Below, piece after piece: positions 24,082-35,128 of a stretch of DNA of 36,608 nt. Positions within the stretch are counted from its first letter, which is position 1. Every line of letters starts with the position of its first letter. The notes beneath the pieces were generated by a model. The model was not told the DNA's origin, searched no databases, and saw nothing but the letters and a program-made list of their open reading frames with translations. This DNA comes from Scleroderma bovista (Eukaryota; Basidiomycota; Agaricomycetes; Boletales; Sclerodermataceae). Made by a program: the position numbers and the translations under genes. Location of the stretch: the NCBI GenBank assembly GCA_037178675.1, contig JAYMGJ010000652.1:1-36608 (forward strand), in the 5' to 3' direction.

Positions 24082-24608
24082 TTTGATTAGTGAGGGGATG
24101 TGGAGGGTCTAGACTGTACAATTATACATAAGTAGCACATTTCTTGTACATGCTGGCTTTATTAAGGAATTGAATATTTCATGCCGACCCGTCGAAGCTA
24201 AGGATCCCTCCCACCCATGCTTCTTCGTGAGAGGGGCTAATTGCGAGACTTAGGAATAGATTGGCTGACTGGGCTGCAATTTTCATTACGGCATCACAAC
24301 ACTGGAATCGAATTGAACGTTGCTAACGTTGAGGTCTCACCATGAGTAGATTTACAATGTGCTCAACCCATGACCAGAACCTGCATTCCCAATGGGCCTT
24401 TTGCCAGATCCTTCTTGATTACATAAATGTAAGCACACAATTCATGTGTTCAATAAGTACAGCTAAGATGTGTCGAAACCAGCGGCATCAAGTACTGAGT
24501 GTCAGAGTCCTACTACAGTCATAACTATTTACTGGATGTCCAACACGTCCGAATATGACAGAGTCGAGTCCAAGACATGTAAGTTGCTACTTCGGGCTGG
24601 TCATGCCA
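24082..24608. other. spacer between kinase-like gene and ligase A3
   Basis: No gene is seen. From about 24430 the sequence matches 12850-12999, the flank downstream of ligase copy A2, so the right part belongs to the duplicated ligase module. Confidence 0.55.
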
Positions 24609-26705
24609 TCACATAGAGCATTGACGGTAATGCGCCGTAACTGCAGACGAAACAACAAACGGTATCGGAGACCTTGCGATTAATTTGCTGCACCTGTAAC
24701 AAAAGTGCGAGTTGCATCCTGGCGTCACACACTGGACATGGCCCCGCCAATTGGCTCATCGGTCACCTGGTCTCGACCTGTGAAAAAACTCACCGTCATA
24801 TGGTTGCATCCCCCCGTCTTCTGAACAGGCGTCTTGCATCCTGCGCCGATCGCGACTTTTCAGCTACACCGTCGCGATTCAGTAAACACCCCACGTACTT
24901 GGGCAGTGCTTCCAACCCATCTGCTTCACTAGGTGTTTCAACTCCGACGAGCCATCGCACGTATGCTTGGGTCCATTCGAACTGATCTCTTGTTGGCAGT
25001 TTTTGCACCAGGTATGGTGACAGCCCGGGAAAGGACACGTCATCTTGTCGAGATGATCGTAGTCGTTCTTGTCCACAAATGCAAACTGGCTGCACCTGGT
25101 CCATGACATTAATGTCAGTACTGTATCGCGGTTATCCGTCGGCGCACACTCACTTGCGACAGTGTACCTGGATGGACAACTGTGCCATCTCCAGCTCTGC
25201 CCAGACCGCATACTGCTCCTCCGTCACATCCAAACGCTGCACGAACGCACCCGAAATCTCTGGAAAGGGGGCTTTGTTAATACATAGCTTATCTCAGAGA
25301 CCAATCCGGAAACCACATACGCGAGGGGTTCGCGTTCTTCCGATCGGCCATGCACAACGGGCAAAATACGGGAAACCGCCGTTCATTAATCTTGGCGCAA
25401 ACGTGTCCTGTGATGCAGGATATACATAACCAGTGTTGGCATGGGTCGAGATGAATGCCAAGCATCACCGACACGTTCTCGAAGCAAACTCCGCATTCGA
25501 TTCCGTCCTCTTCTTCATCCTCGTCACCATCGCCATCCTTGCCTTGATTATTTTCATCGCTATCGGAGTCCTCGATCAAGGTAAGCGATGTATCAGAAAG
25601 ATTATCAAGGAAGAATATTCGCGCATGCCTCTTCGTCTGTTCGTACGGTATGAAGCTCGCTGCCCGGGCAAGGAATGACCGAGGGTTTGAAGACGCTCTC
25701 GAAGGACCTGCCACTCCCCGATCGCCGCTTTGCCTGTGTCTTTGCGATCTACTTGATCGCCCGGCGTCTTCCTGGTCTCTGCTGGACGACGCACCCGAGA
25801 TCTGTGTACCTTCATGACGTGTCGGCGGCGGTGCCGCATCAACCCAAGACCTCAGCAGTGCCATACTCTCCGCGACTCCGGCCCTTACGCCCTCTTTGAA
25901 AGCGTTCGCAGGTGCGACCGGCGAAAGCATATGGATCGCACAACTCGTTGTCAGCTGTGCCTGCCATTGCAAGTCACGCGACAGGAGACGGTTGTCGATG
26001 GGCAGTATCCCTGACATGCGACCGACCGTCTCTTCGAAGGAGGGATTTAGAACGAGGCTGAGGTCGGGTGTGGGGCGTTGATGGGCTGGTAGGTCCATGA
26101 CGAGGAAGACGTTCGTTGCCCACGTAGGAATTTTCATGCACAACGTAATGTTTGACACACGACTGATGATCATTGCTGTCGCAGTTTTGCAGCTCTGCAT
26201 CTCCCTATTCGAAAAGTCATGTTCAGGAGCGACCTACCATGGCGTTAGAGTCTGCCGTACCGGAGAGCCAGCTTGAGCTGCATGACGCTGGGCGGACCAT
26301 ACTTGGTCTTGTCAAGTCTGAAGCTGTTCTTGAACACAGGTAGGTGATATAACTCTGTAATGTCGAGTTGGGCGTCACTTGACCATTGGTCGCAAATCGA
26401 GACCACATCCTAGAATGATACGCTCAGAAGCCAGGCCCACTCCAGCACATATGCATACGACTGCCCACCTCGATAAAATTGTGTTCTGCAATACTTGCGA
26501 AGAAGGTGTCTATTCGTCCTTTAGCTGCTCGTTCTTTCTGGAACGCCGCTCTTGCAAAGTTCAGCGCAAAAAGTGACCGAGCAGTCGTGTTTCTTCCAAC
26601 GGGACCGGCGTGTAAGTCAGGAAAAGGGATGATCCGCTCTTTTCCCGAAAGAACATCGCTGGTGAACCCAGTAGCACCAGGTGTTTGGGAATGAAAGACT
26701 CGCAT
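24609..26705 (-). CDS. RBR-type E3 ubiquitin ligase, type A copy 3 (intact)
   Basis: Seven exons (26469-26705, 26261-26409, 25321-26204, 25154-25259, 24899-25095, 24794-24840, 24609-24731) give 580 aa. The layout matches copy A1: conserved N-terminal region, SIM-like LTLIEDSDSDE plus acidic run, RING1 (CGVC, CQHWLCISC, CPLC), IBR (CRKC, CPFPGC, CKNC, H-T-C) and RING2 (CPRCKTPVQKTGGCNHMTC, CVTPGC, CYRC, AHYRQC). All zinc ligands and the catalytic Cys-Asn-His are present. The second CG of the RING2 tail is CS here, a neutral change. Immediately 5' in transcription order lies the intact type B gene, 0.35 kb away, so the two form a complete pair. Confidence 0.9.
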
Positions 26706-26714
26706 GGAATACGA

Positions 26715-26880
26715 GGACAAGAAAACACACGAACGCTGGAGGACATGTTGTAGGGTGTCTCAGTCAGCTTAGCGCCGTCCGTCAATGAAGGAGACGTGCG
26801 ATTGCGGCGTGGCTAAAATGGAATTATGGTACGAATGAAACTGGTTCATCGTAGCGGAATATATACTACAGCCTTTCTAC
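26715..26880 (-). repeat. conserved upstream flank of type A genes
   Basis: The segment just 5' of each type A start (GGTGTCTCAGTxAGCTTAGCGCC...AAGCAGACGTGCGATTG...AATATATACTACAGC) also occurs at about 11110-11250, 15085-15215 and 30790-30925. It lies between the A start and the end of the upstream B gene. It probably holds the type A promoter and shows that modules were duplicated as A+B units. Confidence 0.7.
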
Positions 26881-27058
26881 AGCAAGCCACATCACACGAG
26901 GGTTTCCCCTTTCGGGTGCCTCGAAGTAACCTGTCTGCTAAAAACCTACAGATAACCATTGCAGCGACCAACGACATGCGTAAAGTGCCGCCGGTAAACG
27001 CACTAGCGTCGTGAATCGTGCAACCGCTAGTCCATTGATGCACGAAGTCGCATGAAGT

Positions 27059-29147
27059 TTACCAAATACGACAAGTAGCAAAATGTGCTGACTTTCCGGC
27101 CGCAATCTCGCTGGGGACAGCTGTCCTATTAATTGTGGCACCACACGCATAACAGAAATGGGTGTTGCACCCTGGCGCAATGCACTGTAGGTGGTGGTAA
27201 GAGGAAGTCGAAAACGTGTTTCATTTCAAGGCTCACCGACAAGTGATTGCAGCCACTCAGCTTGTGAATGGGGGTCTTGCAATCTAACCAAGTCAGTCAA
27301 ACATTATGCGTGTCAGATGATAAGTTGGGCGCACTTGGGCAGAATTTCCATCCTTGTTCTTGTACGAGATGTTCGAGTTCTTTCGATCCATCACACGAAT
27401 GTTCGGGGCCGCCACGCTCCACCGTCTGCTGACACTTTCTGCACCACACGTGGTCACAGCCAAGGACGGGGCATTGCATCAGCTCTGTCGCTTCTATATC
27501 GTGCCTGTCGACGAAGGCGGATTGGCTGCATCTAGGCATCCGTGGATTCATCAGTTTATGGCCAAGTAGATAAGCATAAAACCTCAACTTGCGACACTCT
27601 ACCAAGATTGAGAACTGGGCCATTTCCATCTCGACCCACGTCTTGTATTGTTCCTCCGAGACACCAAGAAGCTGCACAAGCTGTCCGGTAATCACTAATA
27701 GTAGTCATATCGTTGCTCGAACAGAAGTGACAGAGAGGGGTTACATACTGCTAGGATTCCGATTCTTGTGGTCTGCCATGCAGACTGGACAAAGCACCGG
27801 GAAGCGATGCTCATCAATCTTGGAACACACGTGGCCGCGTGCACAATCTCTACAGATTTCATGACCGCACGCGTCGATGCGTACAGCATCGTCCTCAGGA
27901 AAGTCATCCAAGCAGACACTACAGTGGCACTGACGCTGAGCAGTTTTGAGAAGTGCACCCCTCTGCGCGGTGAGCTCGCGATCTTCGAGATCGAAGCTTC
28001 GTTGAAGCTGAAGTGCGAGAATGAAATTGGGATCATCGTTCTCGGGAAGGGAGGTGATACCAAGATCAGTGCGCTTCGTGGATGACTGTGGGTGATGGAT
28101 GCGAGTAGATGATGGTCGGGAAACTTCCCTGTTCGAAGACTTGGATGCAACACGACTCTGCTGTTCGATGGATCTCTGGGTGGCCTTTTCCTTCTCTTCT
28201 TGCAAGGTTCGCTGCAGCTCGGTCATCCTTTTCTCCAAGGTTTGGTTCCTGGAAAGGAGATGACTGTGATTCCGTTTCAATTCTGTACGTTCTGCTTGCA
28301 GCATCAGGAGGACTAGGCTGGAATGAAGAAGAGAGCCCTCCGAGTCGCCAGCTGATCGAGGTACAAACACATAGCTCATGCAGTTTGAAAGTAGCCGGGA
28401 TTGCCAGTGAAGATTGCTATTCTGAAGCCCCGGTGTGACGGAGGGCATCAAGATACATAGGCGCTGTATTGTCTGTTCGATTGATTTGCTGAACGTCATG
28501 GCGACCCCATTAAGGTGGTCTGAAGGGCGAGTGTTAAAGACGACAAAGACATCGTTTCCAGGTTCGAAGAGCTTCAAGCACACTATACTATCAGAACCAC
28601 GGACAATTATGACTGCAGTCGATGACTGCATTTCTCTGAAAAAAGTCGTATCCACCCATTTGTAAAGACAGGCCACAAACTAAAGTGCAACTCACTGTAG
28701 GACTGCGCGAAAGTGCTGTGCACTGGGTTGACCATATTTCGTAGACACCTGTTTGAGCGATCTCTCAAATATGGGCACTTGGTATATGTCTTCGAAATCA
28801 AGATGAAGCGTTTCGCGCCACCTGCGGCAGATATCCAGCGATTCCTATACAAGCCAGCATTCGTCGAATTCTATCTCGATCGGATAGATCATACTCTGGA
28901 CTGCAGAGTGAAAACGAACCTCGATTGTCTGGCTGGAGATGAGTTTGGGAACGACATCTGTCCATATCGACCCTTTAGAATTCAACACGATAGAAAATGC
29001 AGTTCGTGAAAAATTCAGTGCTGCAAGGTTGCAGACGGTAAGGTTGTTCCGAGGAGAAGTATTAGGGAACGCGATTGTGTGCTCCCTTCCGAGCTTCATA
29101 TCAGCCATAAGCTGGGCAATGTTTAGTATCTCTGAGTTGGTAGTCAT
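27059..29147 (-). CDS. RBR-type E3 ubiquitin ligase, type B copy 1 (intact)
   Basis: Seven exons (28920-29147, 28696-28844, 27749-28635, 27589-27694, 27335-27531, 27237-27283, 27059-27184) give 579 aa. Exon 1 (76 aa) and exon 2 (ending YGQPSAQHFRAVLQ) match type A in position and size. A coiled coil covers about residues 235-285. A UIM-like DPNFILALQLQRSFDLE lies at 327-343. RING1 follows at about 364-411 (CSVC, CGHEICRDC, CPVC), then the IBR (CRKC, CPVLGC, CRKC, H-S-C) and RING2 (CPNCKTPIHKLSGCNHLSC, APGC, CYAC, AHFATC). The catalytic Cys-Asn-His is intact. The donor of intron 4 (GTTGAG) is weak but keeps the frame. Its upstream flank is shared with B2. Confidence 0.9.
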
Positions 29148-29439
29148 CTGAGCTGGTAAACGACGGGGTTTGGTAGTCGAGTAACAACGTGCCTCCTGTG
29201 TGTTTGTGGGGCAGAGGGTGATTGGTACTGCGGGCCGCAGGCCCGCAATGGTCCGAGACCCCACCACAGGTAAAACGGAGGGACTCTGCCAAGGGAGTAC
29301 TACACAATTTCTCCTAGTAACATGTTCCCTCATAACAGCCTCGCAGTGTTTCTGCCGTCACTTATTTTGTGCTGCCCATTGCAATTTGTTTGACACTGAC
29401 ATGTCAGTAGAGCTGCCCGATACACGATCACAATAGCAG

Positions 29440-30262
29440 ATTCTCATCGCTATCGGAGTCCTCGATCAAGGTAAGTGATGTATCAGAAAGACTATCAAGG
29501 AAGCATACCTCTTCGTCTGCTCGTACGGTATGAAGCTCGCTGCCCGGGCCAGGAATGACCGAGGGCTCGAAGACACTCTCGAAGGACCTGCCACTGTCCG
29601 ATCACCGCTTCATCGATCTACAAGTTGGTCGCCCGATGTACTCTTGGTCTCTGCTAGACGATGCACCCGAGGTCTGTGCGCCTTCATAACGCCTCGGCGG
29701 TGCTGCATCAACCCAAGACCTAAGCAACGCCATACTCTCCGCAATCCAGGTGACAGGCACTTACACTGTCCTCGAAAGAGTTTGCAGGTGCGACCCGTGA
29801 AAGCATGTTGATCGCACAACTCGTTGTCTATTATTGCAACCTGGTCACGCGATGGGAGACGGTTGTCGATGTGCAGTATCCCTGACATGCGGCCGACCGT
29901 CTCTTCGAAGGAGGTGAACAGAAAGAGGTGAACACAGGTAGGTGATATAGTTCTGTAATGTCTTGGAGTTGCGCGTCACTCGACCACGTCCTAGAATGAT
30001 ACCCTTAGAAGCCCACTCCGGCGCATATGCATATGGTTGTCTACCTCGATAAAACTGTGTTCTGCAATACTTGCGAAGAAGGTGTCTAGGCTATGCGTCC
30101 TTTACTAGCTGCTCGTTCTTTCGGAAATGTCACTCTTGCAAAGTTCAGCGCAAGAAGTGAACAAGTAGTCGTGTTTCTTCCAACAGGACTGTGTAAGTCA
30201 TTAAAAGGGATGATCCACTCTTTTCCTACCAAAAGAACGTCGCTGGTGAACCCAGTATATAG
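29440..30262 (-). pseudogene. RBR ligase type A fragment (5' half only)
   Basis: Homology to type A starts abruptly at about 29440 inside exon 3, at the SIM-like LIEDSDSD, and runs to exon 1 (ending at TGFTSDV, near 30255). RING1, IBR and RING2 are gone. The exon 3 part has internal deletions, and the exon 2 region is cut to AACACAGGTAGGTGATATAG. The start codon side is separated from its normal upstream flank (resuming near 30780) by about 0.5 kb of unrelated DNA. Not functional as a ligase. Confidence 0.8.
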
Positions 30263-30779
30263 AAAAACGGGTATGTTTTTAACTATTAGGGTGTCAAAAA
30301 TCCTAAATATTTCTGCAGAACTGTCGAAACGGGAGCTTTGCACGGCTTTGTTGTGAGCCCATCGACCACGGCCACAACCCCAGGACCTTGTTCCTCTAAA
30401 GGTGCTCAGAGGTTGGCTTGCAGACAAAACACAAAAGCCAGTTCATATTTTGTGCTTCGACAGTTTTGTGTATGTCACCATACTATGAATCGAAGATCTC
30501 TGGTGTGCCACCCTCTATCACTATAAGTCAGCAAACTTGCCAGTAAGGTCAGTCGTATCTTTCTGGAATTGCTTGAACAGCTCTAGCAACATGTCTGATA
30601 GTATACAGTTACCATAGCTTTCTGCGTTGATATGGCTGAGTCCTCAGCACGTCGTCGAGGTGGCTGTCCAGGTGATCACAGGTTGCTTGCACTTGCTATT
30701 CGATGCTCCTGAACTGATGATGATCCAGACTAGACCATTGTCTTTTGTAGTGCCAGTACCGATTTTGGGATCGGACAGC
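30263..30779. mobile_element. ~0.5-kb insertion in the type A fragment, unidentified
   Basis: This unique sequence interrupts exon 1 of the fragment exactly where other A copies continue without a break. I see no clear terminal inverted repeats, target-site duplication, poly-A tail or coding domain. A mobile origin is therefore only one option; filler DNA at a deletion junction is another. Confidence 0.3.
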
Positions 30780-31002
30780 TTGGAAGATGAAACATTGAAC
30801 GCTGGAAAACATGTTGTAGGGTGTCTCAGTAAGCTGAGCGCCGTCTGTCAATGAAGCAGACGTGCGATTGCGGCGTATCGTGGTACGAATGGAAGTAATT
30901 CATGGTAGCGGCACATATACTACAGCCTTTCCATACAGCTACATAGCGACTTTACAATACATGAGGTTCCTTTCGAGCCGCATCAACAGTAAAAACCTAC
31001 AG

Positions 31003-33060
31003 CTAACCATAGCAGCGACAAGCTGTGGCACCACACCCATAACAGAAACGAGTGTTGCACCCTGGCGCAGTGCACTGGGGGGTAGCTCAATAGTGGTAAG
31101 AGGACGTCGCCAAAGACGTATTTCATTTCGAGACTCACCGACATCGAATTGCAGCCACTCAGCTTCTGGATAGGGGTCTTGCAATCTAGCCAGGTCAGTC
31201 AAACATTACTGTGTGTGTAGACGACGAATTGGCGCACTTGGACAGAATTTCCATCCTTGTTCTTGTACAAGATGTTCGAGTTCTTTCGTTCCATCACAAG
31301 AATGCTCGGGGCCGCCACGCTGCACGGTCTGCTGACACTTTCTGCACCACACGTGGTCACAGCCAAGGACAGGGCAATGCATCAGCTCTGTCGCTTCTAT
31401 ATCGTGCCTGTCAATGAAAGCGGATTGATTGCACCTAGCCATCATGGACTGATCAGTTTCCGACAGTGAATTAGCTAAACAAAAAACCTTTACTTGCGAC
31501 ACTCGACCAAGATTGAGAACCGGGCCATTTCCATCTCGACCCACGTCCTGTATTGTTCCTCCGAGACACCAAGAAGTTGCACGAGCTGTCCAGTAATCAC
31601 TAATAGTAGTCATATCGTTGCTTGAACGGAAGCGATAGTGAGTGGTCACATACTGCTAGGATTCCGATTCTTGTGGTCTGCCATGCAGACTGGGCAGAAC
31701 ACCGGGTAGCGATGCTCATCGATCTTGGAACACACGTGGCCGCGAGCACAATCTCTACATATTTCATGACCGCACGCGTCGATGCATACAGCATCGTCCT
31801 CGGGAAAGTCATCCAAGCAGACATTACAGTGGCACTGGCGCTGAGCAGTTTTGAGAAGTGCACTCCTCTGCGCGGTGAGCTCGCGATCTTCGAGATCGAA
31901 GCTTCGTTGAAGCTGAAGTGCGAGAATGAAATTGGGATCATCGTTCTCTGGAGGGGAGGTGACACCATGATCAGCACGCTTCGTGAATGACTGTGGGTGA
32001 TAAATGCGAGTAGATGATGGTCGGGAAACTTCCCTGTTCGAAGACTTGGATGCAATACGACTCTGCTGTTCGATGGATCTCTGGGTGGCCTTTTCCTTCT
32101 CTTCTTGCAAGGTTCGCTGCAGCTCGGTCATCCTTTTCTCCAAGTTTTGGTTCCTGGAAAGGAGGTGACTGTGGTTGCGTTTCAATTCTGCGCGTTCCGC
32201 TTGCAGCATAAGAAGGACTAGGCTGGAATGGAGGAGAGAGCCTTCCGAGTCGCCAGCTGATCGAGGTACAAATGCATAGCTGATGCAGTTTGAAATAAGC
32301 CTGGATTGCCAGTGAAGATTGCTATTCTGAAGCCCCGGTGTGACGGAAGGCATCAAGATACAAAGGCGCTGTATAATCTGTTCGATTGATTTGCTGAACG
32401 TCATGGCTACCCCATTAAGGTGGTCTGGTGAAGGGCGAGTGTTAAAGACGACAAAGACATCGTTTCCAGGTTCGAAGAGCTTCAAGCACACTATGCTGTC
32501 GGAACCATGGACAAATATGACTGCAGTCGATGACTTTATGAGCTGCATTTCTCTGAAAAAGTCGTATCCACCTATTCGTAAAGACAGGCCACAAACTGAA
32601 GTACAACTCACTGTAGGACTGCGCGAAAGTGCTGTGCACTGGGTTGACCATATTTCGTAGACACCTGTTTGAGCGATCTCTCAAACATGGGCACTTGGTA
32701 TATGTCTTCGAAATCAAGATGAAGCGTTTCGCGCCACCTGCGGCAAATATCCAGTGATTCCTATACAAGCCAGCATTCGCCGAATATCTCGATCGGATAG
32801 ATCATACTCTGGACTGCAGACTGAAAACGAACCTTGATTGTCTGGCTGGAAATGAGTTTAGGAACGGCATCTGTCCATGTTGACCCTTTGGAATTTAACA
32901 CAATAGCAAATGCAGTTCGTGAAAAATTCAGTGCTGCAAGGTTGCAGACGGTAAGGTTGTTCCGAGGAATGATAGAAGTATTAGGGAACGCGATTGTGTG
33001 CTCCCTTCCGAGTTTCATATCAGCCATAAACTGGGCAATGTTTGGTTTCTCGGTAGCCAT
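31003..33060 (-). CDS. RBR-type E3 ubiquitin ligase, type B copy 2 (open frame, altered RING2)
   Basis: Seven exons (32833-33060, 32612-32760, 31654-32552, 31494-31599, 31238-31434, 31139-31185, 31003-31074) give 565 aa with no frame damage. It is closely similar to type B copy 1 in the N-terminal region, coiled coil, UIM-like helix, RING1 (CNVC, CGHEICRDC, CPVC) and IBR. RING2 differs. GCNHLS is GCNSMS, so the His two residues after the predicted catalytic Cys is Ser. NTHFC is NTRFC. The protein stops after GATACRCYG, losing the terminal AHFATC zinc ligands. It may be catalytically weak or dead, perhaps acting as a non-transferring partner, or be an early pseudogene. Confidence 0.86.
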
Positions 33061-33498
33061 CTGAGCTGGTAAAAGACGGGGGCTTGGTAGACGAGTGTTC
33101 CTGTACAACAACCGTCAACGTGCTCCTGGTGTTTGTGTCTAGTGCGGGCCGCAACGATCCGACCGCGCCACACCTATGGAAAACCGCCCCGGTCCTAAAC
33201 TCCTAGTAGCCACCGAACGAGCTCAGGGAGATTTGAACACGTCTCGCGGTGTCTCTGCCGTCAATTGGTCGCCTGGAGGCTGGCATACTGGGAGTTGAGG
33301 GCAGCTACAAGAAAGCTTCCGGATAAATAAACAAAAACAGAAGGTTCGCGAACGGGCTCAAGGCTTGAAGTTGGCACTTAAGCCATCCCCTCAACGTGTA
33401 ACACCAGGGATGGGGCCAAAGAAGTTGACGCACCGCAACGCCAGCAGTGGGCCATCTAGCAAGGTATGTGACTCCCACAGCACAAAAGGGGGTATCTA
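33061..33498. other. divergent promoter region between ligase B2 and the second NTPase gene
   Basis: The first 150 nt resemble the flank upstream of type B copy 1 (TGAGCTGGTAAAxGACGGGG, TGGTGTTTGTGTCTAGTGCGGGCCGC). The rest is unique. No gene is seen. Confidence 0.5.
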
Positions 33499-35128
33499 AT
33501 GTCGTTCCAGCCTATGACCCGGGCCGCCGTGAAACGACAGGCGGTGGCATCAGCTAACCCTACCGCTTCGGTGGGGAACGAAGGATCTTCACCACTTTCT
33601 TCAGTGCCATCTTCCACAGTGGAGATCAATAACCCCACGGACCTGGAGTACGTTGCAGACGACTTTGAAGAGGGAGCACACGAAAAACTGGATGAGGAGA
33701 TTCGGGAGGTCTTTCCATTCGTACAAACTCCCAAACAATCGGACCGTGTCTTACCTCACGTCTTCAACGAAATTATTACGCAGTCGGGAGATCGCCTGCG
33801 CCAACTATCTTTCCAGGAACGCTCCATCATAATGAGCGAGCCTCGGCTCCGAGATCTGTTATCAAGTGGCTTCAAGCATGGTTTTAAGTCTGTGCGGCTT
33901 TTAAGTAAGGACTTGTCTGTATCCGATGATTGTACATCTAACGCCCCATTGTAGAGCTACTTCGACCAGGTGAGTATCAATCCAAGATCTCGTGGAAATC
34001 ATATTAATATTGGAATTTTGAAGAACCTCGTTTCCAGCATGACAAGGACGACTCAGGCGGTGAGCTTCCTTTTTAATTTCAGACATTTTATTTACATTTT
34101 ATTTAACTAGCTGCTGAAAATGCGTGGAAAGGGGATTATCGTGGGGACGGCGCCAGGCTTCTCTGGACTCATATAGGAGAATGCTACAACATGCTTCCGT
34201 CGGACCCAAATCGTTGTTATTATGCGAAATACTGTGCCATTATTCAATCTTCGGGAATGGGCAAATCTCGTGCTGTTGATGAAATGAGTAAATCCCACTT
34301 CGTGATCCCTGTTAACCTACGGAGAAATAACTCAACCGGTATTTCTGCTTATTCATTCCTGTGTTTCCTTTCAATGCTCAATGTTCTCAACCCCAGGATA
34401 TCCTCCTCCAGACGGTGCAGTATATGAGTATCTCTCTAGGAGTGGGTCACCAAGAGACGCTTTCTTTCGGAGCTGCTCATTCCTCCACGGGTTATTTGTT
34501 CGGACCGCTGCTGTCCTGAAGGATATGCAGGAACCTAGGGCTGAGAATTTTTGGAAGTACATGAATGGAGGCATGGTGCTCAGAGCCCATGGTGCACACC
34601 GGAAGGAATTCTATGACGCCGTTGAAACCCTTGCTACGGTATGAAACGCCATGTGTTGAATTCCTCTTAGCTTACGTGACATATAAGGGCTTTTATTCCA
34701 CCTATTTGGAGTATTTTCTTCTTGACAAGCTTCCATTGGATAGCGAAATGGATGAAAAATTGCGCAGCCCAGATTTTCCGTTGTGTAAGCCGCTCGAAGA
34801 GCTGTGCAAGGTCCTTGAAAATGAGCCGGTATCTGAATCGCTTCATGAGCCAGCCCGTAAGCGAAGAAAATTGGATTCGGAATCTCGAGGATTCAAGTAT
34901 CCTTTGGTAGTCCTCGCATTCGATGAAGTCCATACGTTGACAGAGTTACGGGACAATGGTTCATGGTCACGCTTCATTGAAATGCGTCGTGCGATACGAG
35001 GACTTCATAAATTACCCCTATTCACACTCTTTCTTTCGACTTCGGGCATGCAGGTAGTTCAGTCACAAACCCTCGCAAAAGTGGGTCATCGGACATGTAC
35101 ATTTGCCTGTAAAGGTGGAACTAGCTGA
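33499..35128 (+). pseudogene. P-loop NTPase (Crinkler-like), second copy, 3' truncated
   Basis: Five exons (33499-33904, 33955-33969, 34111-34338, 34397-34638, 34688-35128) form one open frame of 443 aa, against 924 aa for the copy at 2265-5382. Exon sizes 15, 228 and 242 nt and introns of 58 and 49 nt are the same in both. The Walker A-like SSGMGKSR and Walker B-like VVLAFDEVHTL are present, with a KRRK patch between them. Homology stops at the codons for LFLSTSG (near 35046). About 27 unrelated residues follow before a stop, and a minisatellite starts within them. The whole C-terminal half is missing. A truncated NTPase protein could still be made, but loss of function is more likely. Confidence 0.75.

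Noticed and set aside
28845..28919. A shared stop codon after ECWLV in both type B genes, suggesting separate upstream genes
   Set aside because: A GTTCGT donor right after the codons for QTIE/K and the TATAG acceptor define a 72-75-nt intron that matches the type A intron position and restores one frame.
29230..29246. GC-rich 7-bp palindrome with a 3-nt loop upstream of the type B gene
   Set aside because: It is isolated, is not kept as a palindrome upstream of B2, and fungal transcription gives no reason to call it a terminator.
33905..33954. Stop codons ending the first exon frame in both NTPase copies (..CTSNxPL-stop), suggesting a short independent protein
   Set aside because: The stretch is a 50-nt intron (GTAAGG, CTAAC branch, TTGTAG) at the same place in both copies. 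The open appearance is chance.
34038..34059. A 22-nt micro-exon in the second NTPase gene (CATGACAAGG... before GTGAGC)
   Set aside because: It would introduce a stop in frame. Skipping it gives a clean frame in both copies with an intron of about 140 nt.
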